From Candidatus Absconditabacterales bacterium (GTDB lineage: Bacteria > Patescibacteriota > Gracilibacteria > Absconditabacterales > Absconditicoccaceae), in contig JANWWO010000006.1 of assembly GCA_025057375.1 (NCBI GenBank), forward strand, positions 1-64,000: a stretch of DNA of 64,000 nucleotides, in the 5' to 3' direction. Both the position numbers and the translations under genes were made by a program. The notes beneath the pieces were generated by a model. That model was given only the letters and a program-made list of their open reading frames with translations. It was not told where the DNA came from and ran no database searches. This document shows positions 1 through 9,821 of this stretch, in pieces (the stretch's first letter is position 1; every line of letters starts with the position of its first letter).

Positions 1-171
1 TTTGTCCGTGCGATGGAGTATGGGATGCCCTGTCAGTCTGGACGAGGGATGGGACTGGAGAGGATACTTGCAATGCTCACAGAACAAAACAATATTCGTG
101 ATGTAATTTTGTTTCCGATGGTGAAACCATTGGATAGTGGCAAAAACAATACAGAAGAAGAAAAAAAATAA
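1..171 (+). CDS. lysS: Lysyl-tRNA synthetase, C-terminal end (partial)
   Basis: The reading frame is open from the window edge to TAA at 169-171. It encodes the last 56 residues of a class II aminoacyl-tRNA synthetase. AMEYGMP followed by GMGLERILAML is motif 3, which carries the ATP-binding arginine, and NIRDVILFPMVKP is the usual LysRS ending. The enzyme charges tRNA-Lys in the cytoplasm. AMEYGMP and the ending favour LysRS over the related AspRS and AsnRS. The start lies outside the window. Confidence 0.85.
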   Translation, partial: FVRAMEYGMPCQSGRGMGLERILAMLTEQNNIRDVILFPMVKPLDSGKNNTEEEKK

Positions 172-180
172 TGAATGATT

Positions 181-219
181 GTATTTTTTAGTATTTTTTA
201 GTATTTTTTAGTATTTTTG
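181..219. repeat. 10-bp tandem repeat, about four copies
   Basis: The unit gtatttttta occurs three times perfectly from 181, followed by a partial copy gtattttt. It lies ten bases after the lysS stop. It is T-rich and could act in termination, but no hairpin precedes it. Confidence 0.85.
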
Positions 220-245
220 GTTTTTTTATTATTTTCCTATATAAC

Positions 246-758
246 ATGTATATTACAAAACTTATGAAATGAGATAACATAACTGAAACATTTGAAATAC
301 TCAATGATACCTATACAATGTTGCAACAAAAAAAATGTCATATCGTATGTTTTGCAACATGATGATTAACATTTTCTTATACATATCTTACACAATTAAT
401 TAAGGATAGTGCTCGTGCATTTGACATATATAATACTGTCAGTACCAAAAAAGAAACAGGTACACTATATCCATTATGAAATCTAACATTACTTCCGATG
501 GAAACTATTATATATCCCGCGTGATCGTATCAAGCTCACAAACAACCATATACAAAAGAAGAGTATACTGTATTTATTGATGATGCATTCAAAGCTGAAT
601 TTGATTATATCAAATCACAATATATGATTTTTGATTTATCAGATATTACACAATGTAAGATTGGTTGTCATTCTGTAAAATTTTATATTGATATTATTGA
701 ACAGTTAGCTGTCGAAAAATACAATGATAAAGAAATCGCGGTCGTGATAAAATATTAA
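246..758 (+). CDS. Hypothetical protein, 170 residues
   Basis: With TGA read as glycine the frame is open from ATG 246 to TAA 756-758. The product is soluble-looking, without a signal peptide or membrane span. A near-N-terminal hydrophobic stretch, HIVCFATGGLTFSYTYL, resembles a nucleotide- or cofactor-binding strand-turn. The C-terminal half is acidic and helix-forming (VFIDDAFKAEFDYIKSQY). I recognise no family. A later in-frame ATG at 498 is an alternative start. The next reading frame downstream looks degraded, so this gene may sit in a decaying region. Confidence 0.55.
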
Positions 759-781
759 TATTGGCACTTGACTAGAAAACA

Positions 782-931
782 ATGATAAATAAATATGCTA
801 TATTATACACAACAATTTCAAAACGTGAAAAAATTAGTGCCCATGTTGTGAGCGGATATGACCAGGATGCCAATATGCGAATGTTTGTCGTTACACAGAA
901 ACACAATCAATACGTATTACAACCGCTTTAG
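782..931 (+). CDS. Short hypothetical protein, possibly a broken gene
   Basis: A 49-residue frame (ATG 782, TAG 929-931) reads MINKYAILYTTISKREKISA at its start and looks protein-like. Protein-like sequence continues in another frame just past the stop (EKITDFHKKGLQMIVGG, about 938-990). This suggests one frameshifted gene of about 100 residues. I recognise no family. Confidence 0.3.
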   Translation: MINKYAILYTTISKREKISAHVVSGYDQDANMRMFVVTQKHNQYVLQPL

Positions 932-1433
932 AGAGAAAATAACTGATTTTCACAAAAAAGGATTACAGATGATCGTAGGATGAGTCTATGAACTTGATGA
1001 AACATGTTGTTGATGAAAAAAAGTAAAGTGTTCTCATGAAAAGAAAAAAAGATGAAGATGAACAATAACATACTCACAGAGTATGTAGCATCCAGTAGCA
1101 CATCTATAACGTGTCAATATATACTGATTTTCTGACTGTCAAAAAACAAGGTTACAAGCCATCATAACATGAAAAATAGATCCATTTCTCCCTACACGTG
1201 AAAGCATATGAACGCAAATAGAAGAAAACTACTCTTGCATGTATCAAAAAATTGTGTACAATGATATTCCTTTCTTGACAAGACAGAGTACAAGGAAGGA
1301 CATAAATTATTTTTCTTCTTTCTCTTTGTGAAAAAATTATTGATTTCACATGTGACACGTTTGTTCTTTGTTAGATGTTTGCTAGTCTAGAGCCTTAAAA
1401 AAGTACGTCTCTTTTACGTCTCTCCTCATTCCC
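932..1433. other. Stretch without a convincing intact gene
   Basis: Apart from the out-of-frame continuation of the short ORF that ends at 931, no frame on either strand under code 25 gives a recognisable protein. The sequence is AT-rich with poly-A patches, as in decayed intergenic DNA. Confidence 0.5.
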
Positions 1434-1997
1434 ATGCTCTCCACCCACGCCCAAACTCTCGCCCACAAGTACCTCACCGACACCCTCCTGCACTGCCAAC
1501 ACGTCGCTGGCTGTATGCGTTATTTTGCCAAAAAATCATGACTGACGGATGTCGAGCAAGACTACCGATATACGGTCGGACTTCTGCACGACGTCGATCG
1601 AGACGTGATCGGCAAAAATGCTGATTTGCATGTAGGAGAAAAATTGGAAGAAATCCTCAAAGAATTGAGATTGGATGAGACACAATATACTCAATTAGTA
1701 ACTGATATCCGCTCCCACTATCCAAGCAAATACACCGACCCACAATACTGAGCGTCCACACCCGTCAGACAGTATCTTTTGTCCGTTGATGAATTGTCAG
1801 GACTCATGTATGCGTATGCAAGGATGAGAGGAGGAAGTTTTGAGTGAATGGACGTCAAAGGCGTGATGAAAAAAATCAAAGACAAATCCTTCGCAGCCTG
1901 AGTGGATCGTGAGCATGTAAGAAATTGTGAGATATATCTCAATAAACCTTTGGAGCAGTTTGTGGCGGAGATGATTGAGGCGATGAAAAACATCTAA
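1434..1997 (+). CDS. HD-domain phosphohydrolase
   Basis: This 187-residue protein has the HD-superfamily order: a histidine in LLHCQHVAGCM (residues about 22-32), then GLLHDVDRDV (about 56-65) carrying the HD pair that binds metal. Later RSHYPSKY may supply further ligands. Small HD proteins of this kind hydrolyse nucleotides or other phosphomonoesters, but the substrate cannot be inferred. Five glycines are TGA-encoded, at codons 37, 103, 137, 156 and similar positions. The stop overlaps by four bases the stop of the convergent map gene. GC content at the start is higher than in the flanks. Confidence 0.75.
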
Positions 1998-2791
1998 TGC
2001 ACCAACCACCTTTCATCAACCAATCACGCAACTACCTCAGCACCATTTTGGGTAATAATGACCGTATACTCCCATTGACATCCCAAATCTCCTTTTTCTG
2101 TATACAAATTTCGTCCATTCGAATAGACTCAAGGTTTGCTATCACGATACGCAGTTGATCGCTGTGCGGTGATAGGTTCGAGTGCAAACACCATTCATTC
2201 TTTGATAACAAAAGAACGGAGACTTACATGTCCATAATTGTGGATATACGGTTTTTCGTGCAATGCGTTCCCAACACCATGTCCTGTCAAATCAAAAATC
2301 ACAGAAAATCAGGCATCTGTCATCTCCCTATGAACCGTCTCGCCATACGCAAACAACGATGATCAAGGAACAAGAGTAGGAAGAGCCATATCCAATGCGT
2401 TTTTGGTTGCACAAATCAATGATGCAGCACGGGGATTCGCCTGAGCTCATCCAATGACAACACTAAATGCCGCATCAGCAATACAGGATTCATAAGTTAC
2501 CCCGACATCAACTTTGAGCAGATCGCCTGGTTTGAGAACCGTATGATCAGGAATCCCATGAACAAGGCAATCATTGAGAGATAAGCAGAGATTGGCAGGG
2601 AATCATTTATAGCCCTTAAACGTACCACGCACATTGTTTTTGGTCAAAAAGCGCTGTGCAAAAGACTCCAACTCGATCAACGCAACCCCAGGCTGACAAC
2701 GAACAAACAATTCCTGATGAAGGTCAGTCAAGATTTTTCCTGCATGGCGAATTTTTTCACATTGCTGAGGAGATTTGATAAGAGTTTTCAT
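1994..2791 (-). CDS. map: Methionine aminopeptidase, type I
   Basis: This 265-residue metalloprotease removes the initiator methionine from new proteins. Recognisable blocks are KSPQQCEKIRHAGKIL at the N-terminus, NDCLVHGIPD (conserved His), GDLLKVDVGVTYESCIADAAF with two metal-binding Asp residues, DLTGHGVGNALHEKPYIHNYG (His ligand) and VFALEPI (Glu ligand). The start at 2791 fits MKTLIKSP; an in-frame ATG 45 bases upstream gives a non-homologous hydrophobic extension. The stop is TAG, after the tail GLVDERWLVH, whose glycine is TGA. It has its own promoter at 2816-2843 and is divergent from the amidase gene. Confidence 0.93.
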
Positions 2792-2815
2792 TGAAAGAAA
2801 AAAATAAATACTGAA

Positions 2816-2843
2816 ACTATACAGGTTTTGCCTCATATTGCAA
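2816..2843 (-). promoter_or_regulatory. Promoter of map
   Basis: On the minus strand TTGCAA (2843-2838) is followed after 16 bases by TATAGT (2821-2816), 25 bases before the map start codon. It is back to back with the amidase promoter. Confidence 0.65.
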
Positions 2844-2860
2844 GATAAAGTTGTTTGCTC

Positions 2861-2888
2861 TTGTATTTTTTCACAAAATTGCTACACT
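2861..2888 (+). promoter_or_regulatory. Promoter of the amidase gene
   Basis: TTGTAT (2861-2866), 16-base spacer, TACACT (2883-2888). The bases before the -35, tttgctc, resemble the TTTTCTC seen before other -35 boxes in this window. The start codon is at 2929. Confidence 0.6.
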
Positions 2889-2928
2889 CTTGTTATCATG
2901 AGATTTTTTTTGCTTCAGTTATGCTCGC

Positions 2929-3795
2929 ATGGTCATCATCGATCGCACCTTTACAACAAGCAATGTTAGCCCTGGGATCAACACCAAAGATTACATCGTC
3001 ATCCATCATACAGGAACAGGGCGTGGCTCATTGGAGGGAGTTATCAAACGATTTCAGACCTGACCTGTAAGCTGTCACTACACGATTGATGAACATGGTA
3101 CGATTGTTCAATGCAATACAGACGATGCAATCTTGTGGCATGCTGGCACATCAACACGAGATGGTAAAACGGGACTCAACAATTTCAGTATCGGTATCGA
3201 ATTGATCTGACCGCTTCCCTGATTTACTGATATCCAACGCCGCCGTCTGAGAGAACTTGTCGTCTCCCTGCTTCGTCGTTATAGTCTGGACGCAACACGT
3301 ATGATCAGACATAAAGATATTAGTCCAGGAAGAAAAGTTGATGTCGATGATAGTTTATGGAATGGACAGTATCAATCTCGACGTCATTATCAACATTCCT
3401 ACCGCGATCTCCTCACAGCAATCCACATGTATGAGCGTCTCTTTCTTGACCAATTCCCCACATCTACCCTCTCAGACTCCATTACTCAAGCACTCCCAAG
3501 AATGTATCTTCCAGACTGACGTCTCAATTTAAAAGAAATCGTGTATTTCTATGCTATTCATCTAGAAAGACGTGCCTCAAATTCTTTATTTCTCTGACCA
3601 CACTCCATGTCATTTTACCAAAAAATCTATGAACAAGAAAATGCAACCAAAATCAAGAACGGAACTACTATTTTTCGTGATATTGATGCTGCTGTTCGTC
3701 GCTGTACCAACGCAGATGGTACGATCAATCTAAAAGAACTGATGTATTTTATAGCACTTGGTATAGAAAGAGTCAAAGACTGACGTACGTGATAA
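2929..3795 (+). CDS. N-acetylmuramoyl-L-alanine amidase (amidase_2/AmpD-like)
   Basis: This 288-residue protein has the amidase_2 order: KDYIVIHHTGTGRGS with the first zinc histidine (about residues 18-32), SCHYTIDEHGTIVQ, ILWHAGTSTRDGKTGLNNF with the second histidine region, SIGIELIG and MIRHKDISPGRKVD (HKDI, final zinc and catalytic residues). Such enzymes cut the lactyl-amide bond between MurNAc and the stem peptide. No signal peptide is visible. The C-terminal ~120 residues contain a pair of similar segments (LNLKEIVYFYAIHLER and INLKELMYFIALGIER) that look like a duplicated peptidoglycan-binding or helical module. The start is chosen at ATG 2929 because homology begins soon after; no upstream in-frame ATG exists. 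Confidence 0.85.
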
Positions 3796-3870
3796 AGAGC
3801 CATATACATTATCTACGTATTACTAATTGTCAATGCATATCTTCTAATCTCTCTGACATTATTAGCTTGT

Positions 3871-4233
3871 ATGAGATATTTTACTCTTTCATCGAATTGT
3901 ATGAATACTTTTGTCTTTCGTCCAGTTTCATCAATACCATGGCGAAAAAAAATGCAGAAAACACTGACTGCTATCAAAATGTATCATTATAAGTCATTGA
4001 TCTTGATGATTGTGTGGTGTATAGTAAATTTTGTTTTGTATGCTATTATTATCAACATCACCTCGACCAAATGATTTTTTCTCTCCCAAGCAGAAAGAAA
4101 AACAGCACAAGAAGAATTTCGCTACAATATAGTCAGATTTACCCTTGTATCCCAGCAAAGAGATGTTCGACAGAGAATACATGGCTCCAACTCAGCAATC
4201 AAAATAACGATTCCTCAACCACAGGCAGAGTAA
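3871..4233 (+). CDS. Small membrane protein of unknown function
   Basis: This is a 120-residue product from ATG 3871 to TAA 4231-4233 with one strong hydrophobic span (SLILMIVWCIVNFVLYAIII, residues about 43-62) after a basic segment. A charged helical C-terminus follows (FLSQAERKTAQEEFRYN). The topology resembles small division proteins of the FtsL/FtsB type, but that is only a shape comparison. The frame is open back to the amidase stop and that extra stretch is also hydrophobic, so a non-ATG start upstream is possible. Confidence 0.55.
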
Positions 4234-4293
4234 TATTCTTGCATCTATTATTACGCACAACACACGCGTGTGTTTTTCTTTACAAAAAAAAAC

Positions 4294-4367
4294 AGCGGAA
4301 GACGGGACTCGAACCCGCAACAGCCTGCTTGGAAGGCAGGAACTCTAGCCAATTGAGTTACTTCCGC
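4294..4367 (-). tRNA. tRNA-Gly(UCC)
   Basis: It forms a full cloverleaf: acceptor GCGGAAG/CTTCCGC, anticodon loop CTTCCAA giving UCC, T-arm GCGGGTTCGAGTCCCGT and discriminator U73 as in bacterial glycine tRNAs. It reads GGA/GGG. A second glycine tRNA, with anticodon UCA, is at 22343. Confidence 0.95.
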
Positions 4368-4382
4368 ATGATCACTACAGTT

Positions 4383-4418
4383 TTTTTACAAATTTTTTGA
4401 GCAATTGCAAGAGAAAAT
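4383..4418 (-). promoter_or_regulatory. Probable promoter of tRNA-Gly(UCC)
   Basis: On the minus strand ATTTTCTCTTGCAA (4418-4405) matches the extended -35 seen elsewhere in the window. Sixteen bases later the -10 is only TAAAAA (4388-4383), 16 bases before the tRNA. The -10 is weak. Confidence 0.45.
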
Positions 4419-4442
4419 GACAGAAACTGCTAGTATATTGAC

Positions 4443-4470
4443 TTGCAATTTGATGAATTATCGATATAAG
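4443..4470 (+). promoter_or_regulatory. Promoter of rny
   Basis: TTGCAA (4443-4448), 16-base spacer, TATAAG (4465-4470). The -10 lies in the first copy of a 21-bp duplication, so a second TATAAG follows 21 bases downstream. Confidence 0.65.
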
Positions 4471-4504
4471 AAGAATATTTTTTGATATAAGAAGAATATT
4501 TTTT
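4463..4504. repeat. Two perfect tandem copies of a 21-bp unit
   Basis: gatataagaagaatattttt plus one t is repeated head to tail. Each copy contains the TATAAG hexamer used as -10 of the rny promoter. Confidence 0.9.
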
Positions 4505-4628
4505 GTAAAAAGTTACGTCATACATACCATAAATCATATGTTTATCTCCAGAACAGTTCCTGACAAAGTTGTCAGTTGAGAATTTTCTTGTCTCACATAT
4601 TTCTTTACTCTCCTTTGTTGTACTATTG

Positions 4629-6152
4629 ATGTCAGGTTATTTGCTTATCACGTTCTTCATCGCAATTCTCACTTGATGAAGCATATGATATGGTATCATG
4701 TATTATCTTTTCCGTCGCACCAGAACATCTTGGCTCGAAAAAATTTCATCCCTAGAACTCAAAGCATCTCGCATTATCCACGAAGCAAACATCTATTCCT
4801 CGACCCTCATCAATGAAGCTCAAAAAAAGATCGAGCAAAAAGAAGAACAGAAAATCAAAGAACGAGAGCATCACGCAAAAAAACTTGATCTACAGCTCCA
4901 AAAAATCTTTGATAAAGAAACGATAATTGATAAAAAACGTGATGAACTAGAAACAAGAGAAAAAAAACTCAAACAAGACTATGATGCTCTTGCAATTCGT
5001 GCACACGATATCGATAAACAACTCGAACTCATTGCATGAATGACACAAAATGAAGCAAAACAAGAAATTTTTAGGCGCCTTGAGTCTATGCTGACCAAAG
5101 AAAAAGCTGATTTTGTCGAAAAATTTTCTCGTATCAAAAAAGAGGAAGCAGAAAAAGAAGCACGTAAGATTATCGCACAAGCACTCCCAAGAGTAGCATG
5201 AGATCACGTCAGCGAATACACTATCACCAGTATAGATATTCCCAATGAAGATTTCAAAGGAAGAATGATCGGAAGAGAAGGAAGAAACATCCAATTTTTT
5301 GAAAAAGTAACAGGATGTGAGTTGCTCATTGATGATACGCCTGGTATCGTCAGGATATCGTCTTTTGATCATGAAAAAAGATATCTTGCTGCAGAAACAC
5401 TCAAAGCATTGATTGTCGAAGGAAAAATGAATCCGTATTTTTTGGAAAAAAAATATAAAGAGTTGTCCGAATGATTCGAGACAATGATGACAGAAAAAGG
5501 AAAAGATGTCCTCCAATCACTGTGATTGGGGATGATGCATCTCTGATTGATGACAATGATTGGAAAAATGAGTCTCAGATACAGTTATGGCCAAAATCTT
5601 CTGTCTCACAGTATTGAAGTTGCAAAAATTTCTGAAGCACTGGGAGTCGAACTTGGTATTGATGCATCACTTGCAAAAAAAGCAGGACTTTTGCATGATA
5701 TAGGGAAAATTGCTGTCCAATCTGGTGAGTCACACGCACTTGTTGGAGGAGATATTCTGAGACAGTATGCCATGGATCCACATATCATCAATGCAGCAGA
5801 GTCTCACCATGGAGAAGTTCCGATGATAAACGAAATTTCCTGGATTGTCACAGCGGCTGATGCAATGTCAGGAGCAAGACCATGAGCAAGATTTTCCTCA
5901 AAGGATATTCTCTTAGAAAAAATGACAGAAATGGAAAAAACAATTATGAACATACCTAATGTCCACAAAGTTCATATCATGCAAGGATGAAGAGAAATCT
6001 ATGTTTTCGTCAATCCTGAAACAACAAAAGATGAAGACCTTGATGACTTTTTGCGTATCGTTGCTACCACAATTGAAGAAAAACTCGATTATCCATGAAT
6101 CATCAGAGTTTCAATGATGAGAGAAAAAAGACTTATGACATTTTTGAAGTAA
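4629..6152 (+). CDS. rny: Ribonuclease Y
   Basis: This 507-residue membrane-anchored endoribonuclease starts mRNA decay. An N-terminal membrane helix (YLLITFFIAIL, residues 4-14) leads into a long charged coiled coil (about 35-150). A KH domain follows (MIGREGRNIQFFEKVTGCEL, from residue 213) and then an HD domain, with HSIEVAKI near 330 and LLHDIGK near 354 supplying metal ligands. The C-terminal IRVSMMREKR block is typical. Length and order match the family (about 520 residues). ATG 4629 is chosen because it alone includes the membrane anchor; TGA codons for glycine lie between the anchor and the coil. It is preceded by its own promoter. Confidence 0.95.
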
Positions 6153-6308
6153 TACTACCAAAGATATCAAGAGCATTGAGGAACGATGTATAGCATAAGA
6201 AAGACTAATAAAAAAGAATGCAAATCCCCTCAATGTGTTATAAATATACTATGACTCATGGGATAATCATCTATCATATCATTGTTATGTTTTAGCTTTT
6301 TTGTTTGT

Positions 6309-7121
6309 ATGTATCCGTTTCTTACGTTAGGAGAAATAACAATATCGCTCGTATGAATTGGCGTTGTTCTCTCCTGTTGCTATTTTCTCAGCATTATGTA
6401 CACACGATGCAAACGTTTTCATCTTGATTATACACTCTTCCTTTTTTACGCACCTCTCCTGTTGGTTATTCCCTATCTAAGTGCAAAATTGCTTGGCTAT
6501 CTCTTGCTTTTTCGCTTCAGTGAACCATTCTCGTTGGATATCATTCTCTACATACTCAACCCTCATGGATGACCCTTTAGTTTTGTTGGTCTTGTGCTTG
6601 GCTTTACTATATTTCTTGCATTTTTTCTTACACGTCCCTATATCCGTTATGCTCAAGAAAAACGACTCTATGCATTCATGAGAGCAAGTGTCCTCAGTAC
6701 CATTCTCGTCTGATTTTTTCTCATCTTTGGCGATACCTTTATGGGAAAAGCAACAGAATCATGATTTGCTATCCACCCCTTTACCGAAAGTGCAACATCG
6801 CTCGCCAAATTTGACAAAGTATACCCTGTCTGACTGATTCTCTCATTTTGGGCATTTGTTGCCTTCGCTATATCACAAGGCATTAGTCTCATAACCAAAA
6901 AATATCACTGACGATTATTGGCTTCTCTCTTCCTTTTTTCATGGATCTTTGTTTTTCCCTTCCAACATTATCCACAATATCTTGTATGGGATCGATGATG
7001 GATTAGATTGGATATCAAATATTATTTTGTCACATTAGCATGAGTATTTGCACTAATTTTGTGGCTTTTGCGTCGTCACTTTGATCCGCCCCATGACAAC
7101 ACATCCCTGTCGTCACGATAG
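6309..7121 (+). CDS. Divergent prolipoprotein diacylglyceryl transferase-like membrane protein
   Basis: This is a 270-residue polytopic membrane protein with about six to seven hydrophobic spans. The N-terminus MYPFLTLGEITISLVGIG matches the first transmembrane segment of Lgt. FGDTFMGKATESGFAIHPFTES, around residues 139-160, corresponds to the Lgt region with G.FINGE...HPSQLYE. Lgt transfers diacylglycerol to the lipobox cysteine of prolipoproteins. The usual HGGLLG motif is replaced by GGPFSFVGLVLG, so catalytic competence is uncertain. It ends TAG and is followed 57 bases later by the deacetylase gene. Confidence 0.55.
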
Positions 7122-7178
7122 TCTATCATCGTTTTTTTTCTTCTCGCCTTATATATTTATTTTGTGAATAATAATTGT

Positions 7179-7895
7179 ATGATATATCAATATTGATCAT
7201 ATATTTGTGCATTTGGTCCTCATCCAGATGATGTTGATATAGGCTGCGGAGGGACGATCTGGCAAGCAACTCAACAAGGTAAAAAAACGATCATCATCGA
7301 TTGTTCCTCATCCCTGTATGCAACACGTGGGACTGAGCATGAGAGACGTGAAGAAGCACAAAAAGCCTGATCTATCCTTGGTGCACACGAAAGAATCAAC
7401 CTGATGATGCAGGATTGTCATTTTGCTGACACACATGATCAGAGACATCGTATCGTGACAGTTCTCAGACAATATAAACCAGAAATTGTACTCGTTCCTC
7501 ATCATCGCGATAGACATCCTGATCATGCAATTTTATCAACTATCGTGTACAACGCATGCTTTTTGTCATGATTGACCAAATATATCAGTCACGACGATAC
7601 AGATACGCCTCAAACACCTCATAGACCAAGACTCATCCTTGCCTACCAAATCTGGAATGATGCAGACCCTGACATTATCATGGCTATCTCACCACAAGCA
7701 CTTGAAGCAAAATTCCATGCATTCCAATCATTTCATACTCAAAACCCAACCAATCAGCATGCCTTTGATTATTTTCGTTCGAGAGCAACAGTCCTCTGAT
7801 TTCGTATCAAACAACCCTATGGCGAATGATTTTGTGTCATCAATGAAAAACTTGGCATCACAAGCTTTGACCATCTCATCTCAGGCTATCGATAA
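7179..7895 (+). CDS. LmbE/PIG-L family zinc deacetylase (BshB-like)
   Basis: This is a 238-residue enzyme. AFGPHPDDVDIGCGGTI (residues 11-27) is the diagnostic PHPDD motif, with His, Asp and Asp binding and activating zinc. ERREEAQKAGSILGA and VLVPHHRDRHPDHAI (third zinc histidine) follow in the expected order. The family removes acetyl groups from N-acetylglucosaminyl compounds, as in bacillithiol or GPI synthesis; the substrate here is unknown. An intrinsic terminator follows at 8139. Confidence 0.88.
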
Positions 7896-8138
7896 AGACA
7901 AAAAAACCTTATGCACACTGCACATAAATGATAAATAGATAGATTTGGCACAAATAATTGCTACTACTTTTTGACACCAACCAAAAATGATGCTACCAAA
8001 AACGAAAACAGAGTAGTAATGACTACTACCGCTATACTGGACAAGAACCACCCTGATTGGAGTAAAGAAGCATGCAACTGCTATTAAGCAGATGAATACG
8101 CCAATGGTAATAAAACGTTTCTGTATCATACGTATGCT

Positions 8139-8180
8139 TCGAAGAGGAGGGATTGTTTGTTTTCCTCTTCGGGCTTTTTC
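8139..8180 (+). terminator. Rho-independent terminator
   Basis: CGAAGAGGA pairs with TCCTCTTCG across a loop of about 14 bases, followed by ggctttttct. It ends the lgt-like/deacetylase unit. Confidence 0.7.
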
Positions 8181-8283
8181 TATCCTTTTTCACAAAAAAT
8201 CAAAAGATTTTTCGGAGATTGAATATCAATATCAAGAACCAACATATCAATCCATACTTCTTTCGCGAACAAATGATTATTCC

Positions 8284-8311
8284 TTGCAATTTATAGCGGT
8301 ATTGCTATACT
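8284..8311 (+). promoter_or_regulatory. Promoter of der-holB-truB
   Basis: TTGCAA (8284-8289), 16-base spacer, TATACT (8306-8311), 38 bases before the der start. Confidence 0.7.
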
Positions 8312-8348
8312 GAGACACGTTGAATATTTTTTTTATTTCTCGCATGTC

Positions 8349-9821
8349 ATGAGTCATCGTTTTGTTCTTGTCGGATCTGTCAACGCAGGGAAATCGAGCA
8401 TTTTTAATCGTCTTATTTGATCGTATAGAGCAATTGTCACTGATATTGCTGGTACAACAAGAGATTTTATCGATCATCGCCTCATACTTCCGTCATGACC
8501 AGTCATTATCATGGATACTCCTGGTATCGATGTCGATGCTCATCTTGACGAAAAAACAACGCATCGAATACATACTGCTGATACCATCATTTTTGTCCTC
8601 AATGTACAAACATGACGAACAGCAAGAGAGGATGTCATTCATGATGCTATCGTTCGTTCCTGATCAAAAAACAAAACACGAATCGTCATCAACAAAATCG
8701 ACTGCGTCCCTACATCAGAGGTCCTCGATTTTCATAGTGACTGCTATGCAAAAGGCTACACAACAATTATCACTACCCATACCAATGACCGTTCCTGAGT
8801 TGTTCCCCTCCTCAAAGCCTGCGCCGATCGTCTTACTCTCGATCTTACTGACGATCAATCACTCACCGACCACGCCCAGTCTAATAATCAGGAAACAATC
8901 GATCTTGTTGATGATGAAACAAATAACATCATCCACTCATCAGAGATCAAAATAGGAACATCAGTTGATCCTACCTTTTTGAGTCCGACAGCACCACTGG
9001 GATTTGCCTTCTTGGGAAAACCCAATGCAGGAAAATCCTCACTGACCAATATGCTCGCTCAGGCAGCTATCTCACGTGTTGATGCTCACGCAGGAACTAC
9101 ACGCGACTATATTAGCTATCATGGCACACGAGGAAACCATGAATGGATATTGTTTGATACTGCAGGACTACGCAAAAAAGGGAAGAGAAGAGATATCGAA
9201 GCCATTGCCTATGAAAAAACAATGGCAATGATAGGCTATCTCAGACCCATCATCGTGTATGTAATCGATAGCACGGTTGGTCCTGTGGACACTGATTATC
9301 ATTTTTTATCATCTCTTCTGACTGATGGACACTGTCTTGTGTTTTGATTAAACAAAACAGATATCGCAACCAAAGAACAAATCACCCATGCACAAACACA
9401 GCTTCATTTTCGCTATCCGCACTTTCCCATCGTTCCATTATCCGCTCACGATCCATCCTGTCGCCAACGCTTGATCCAAACACTCAATACAGTCAGAAAA
9501 AATCGTTTTATTCATCTCAAAACATCACGTCTTAATAAAGCTATTATCAACTATGAACTCAAAAAAAAACCTACCTTTCCAAAATCAAAAATCTGTAAGG
9601 TTCTCTATATTACACAATCTCATATTAATCCGACCAGACTTATAGTATTTGTCAATCATCGCGAAAGGCTCACTGATGCCTTCAAAAAGCGAATCGAAAA
9701 TGCCATCAGAGAAGAGTATCCACTCCAATGAGTTCCTATTCTTTTTACCTACAAAGAACGCTCATGAGAAAAAAAGAAAACTCCTCCAAAAAAACACCCT
9801 TGATCCACGAAAAAAAACTAA
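8349..9821 (+). CDS. der: GTPase Der (EngA), ribosome biogenesis
   Basis: This 490-residue protein has two tandem GTPase domains, the hallmark of Der, which acts in 50S subunit assembly. Domain 1 has GSVNAGKSS (P-loop), TTRDF, DTPG and NKID. Domain 2, from about residue 215, has GKPNAGKSS, GTTRDYISYHG, DTAG and LNKTD. A KH-like C-terminal domain follows (ILFTYKERS). The linker between the G domains is longer and more acidic than usual. The glycine before the domain-2 LNKTD is TGA. The 3' end overlaps holB by 58 bases. Confidence 0.93.

Larger units (their letters stand above)
7896..8348. other. Intergenic region before der
   Basis: It holds a terminator (8139-8180) and the der promoter (8284-8311). 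The only other candidate is a minus-strand frame from 8129 encoding a hydrophobic peptide (MIQKRFITIGVFICLIAVAC...). Under code 25 that frame runs on into antisense of the deacetylase, so I do not call it a gene. Confidence 0.6.

Noticed and set aside
2855-3070. Plus-strand 71-residue frame overlapping the amidase start
   Set aside because: It is out of frame with the amidase homology, which begins in another frame at 2929.
7881-8129. Minus-strand hydrophobic frame starting MIQKRFITIG
   Set aside because: Under code 25 it continues far into antisense of the deacetylase gene; no ribosome site or promoter was seen.
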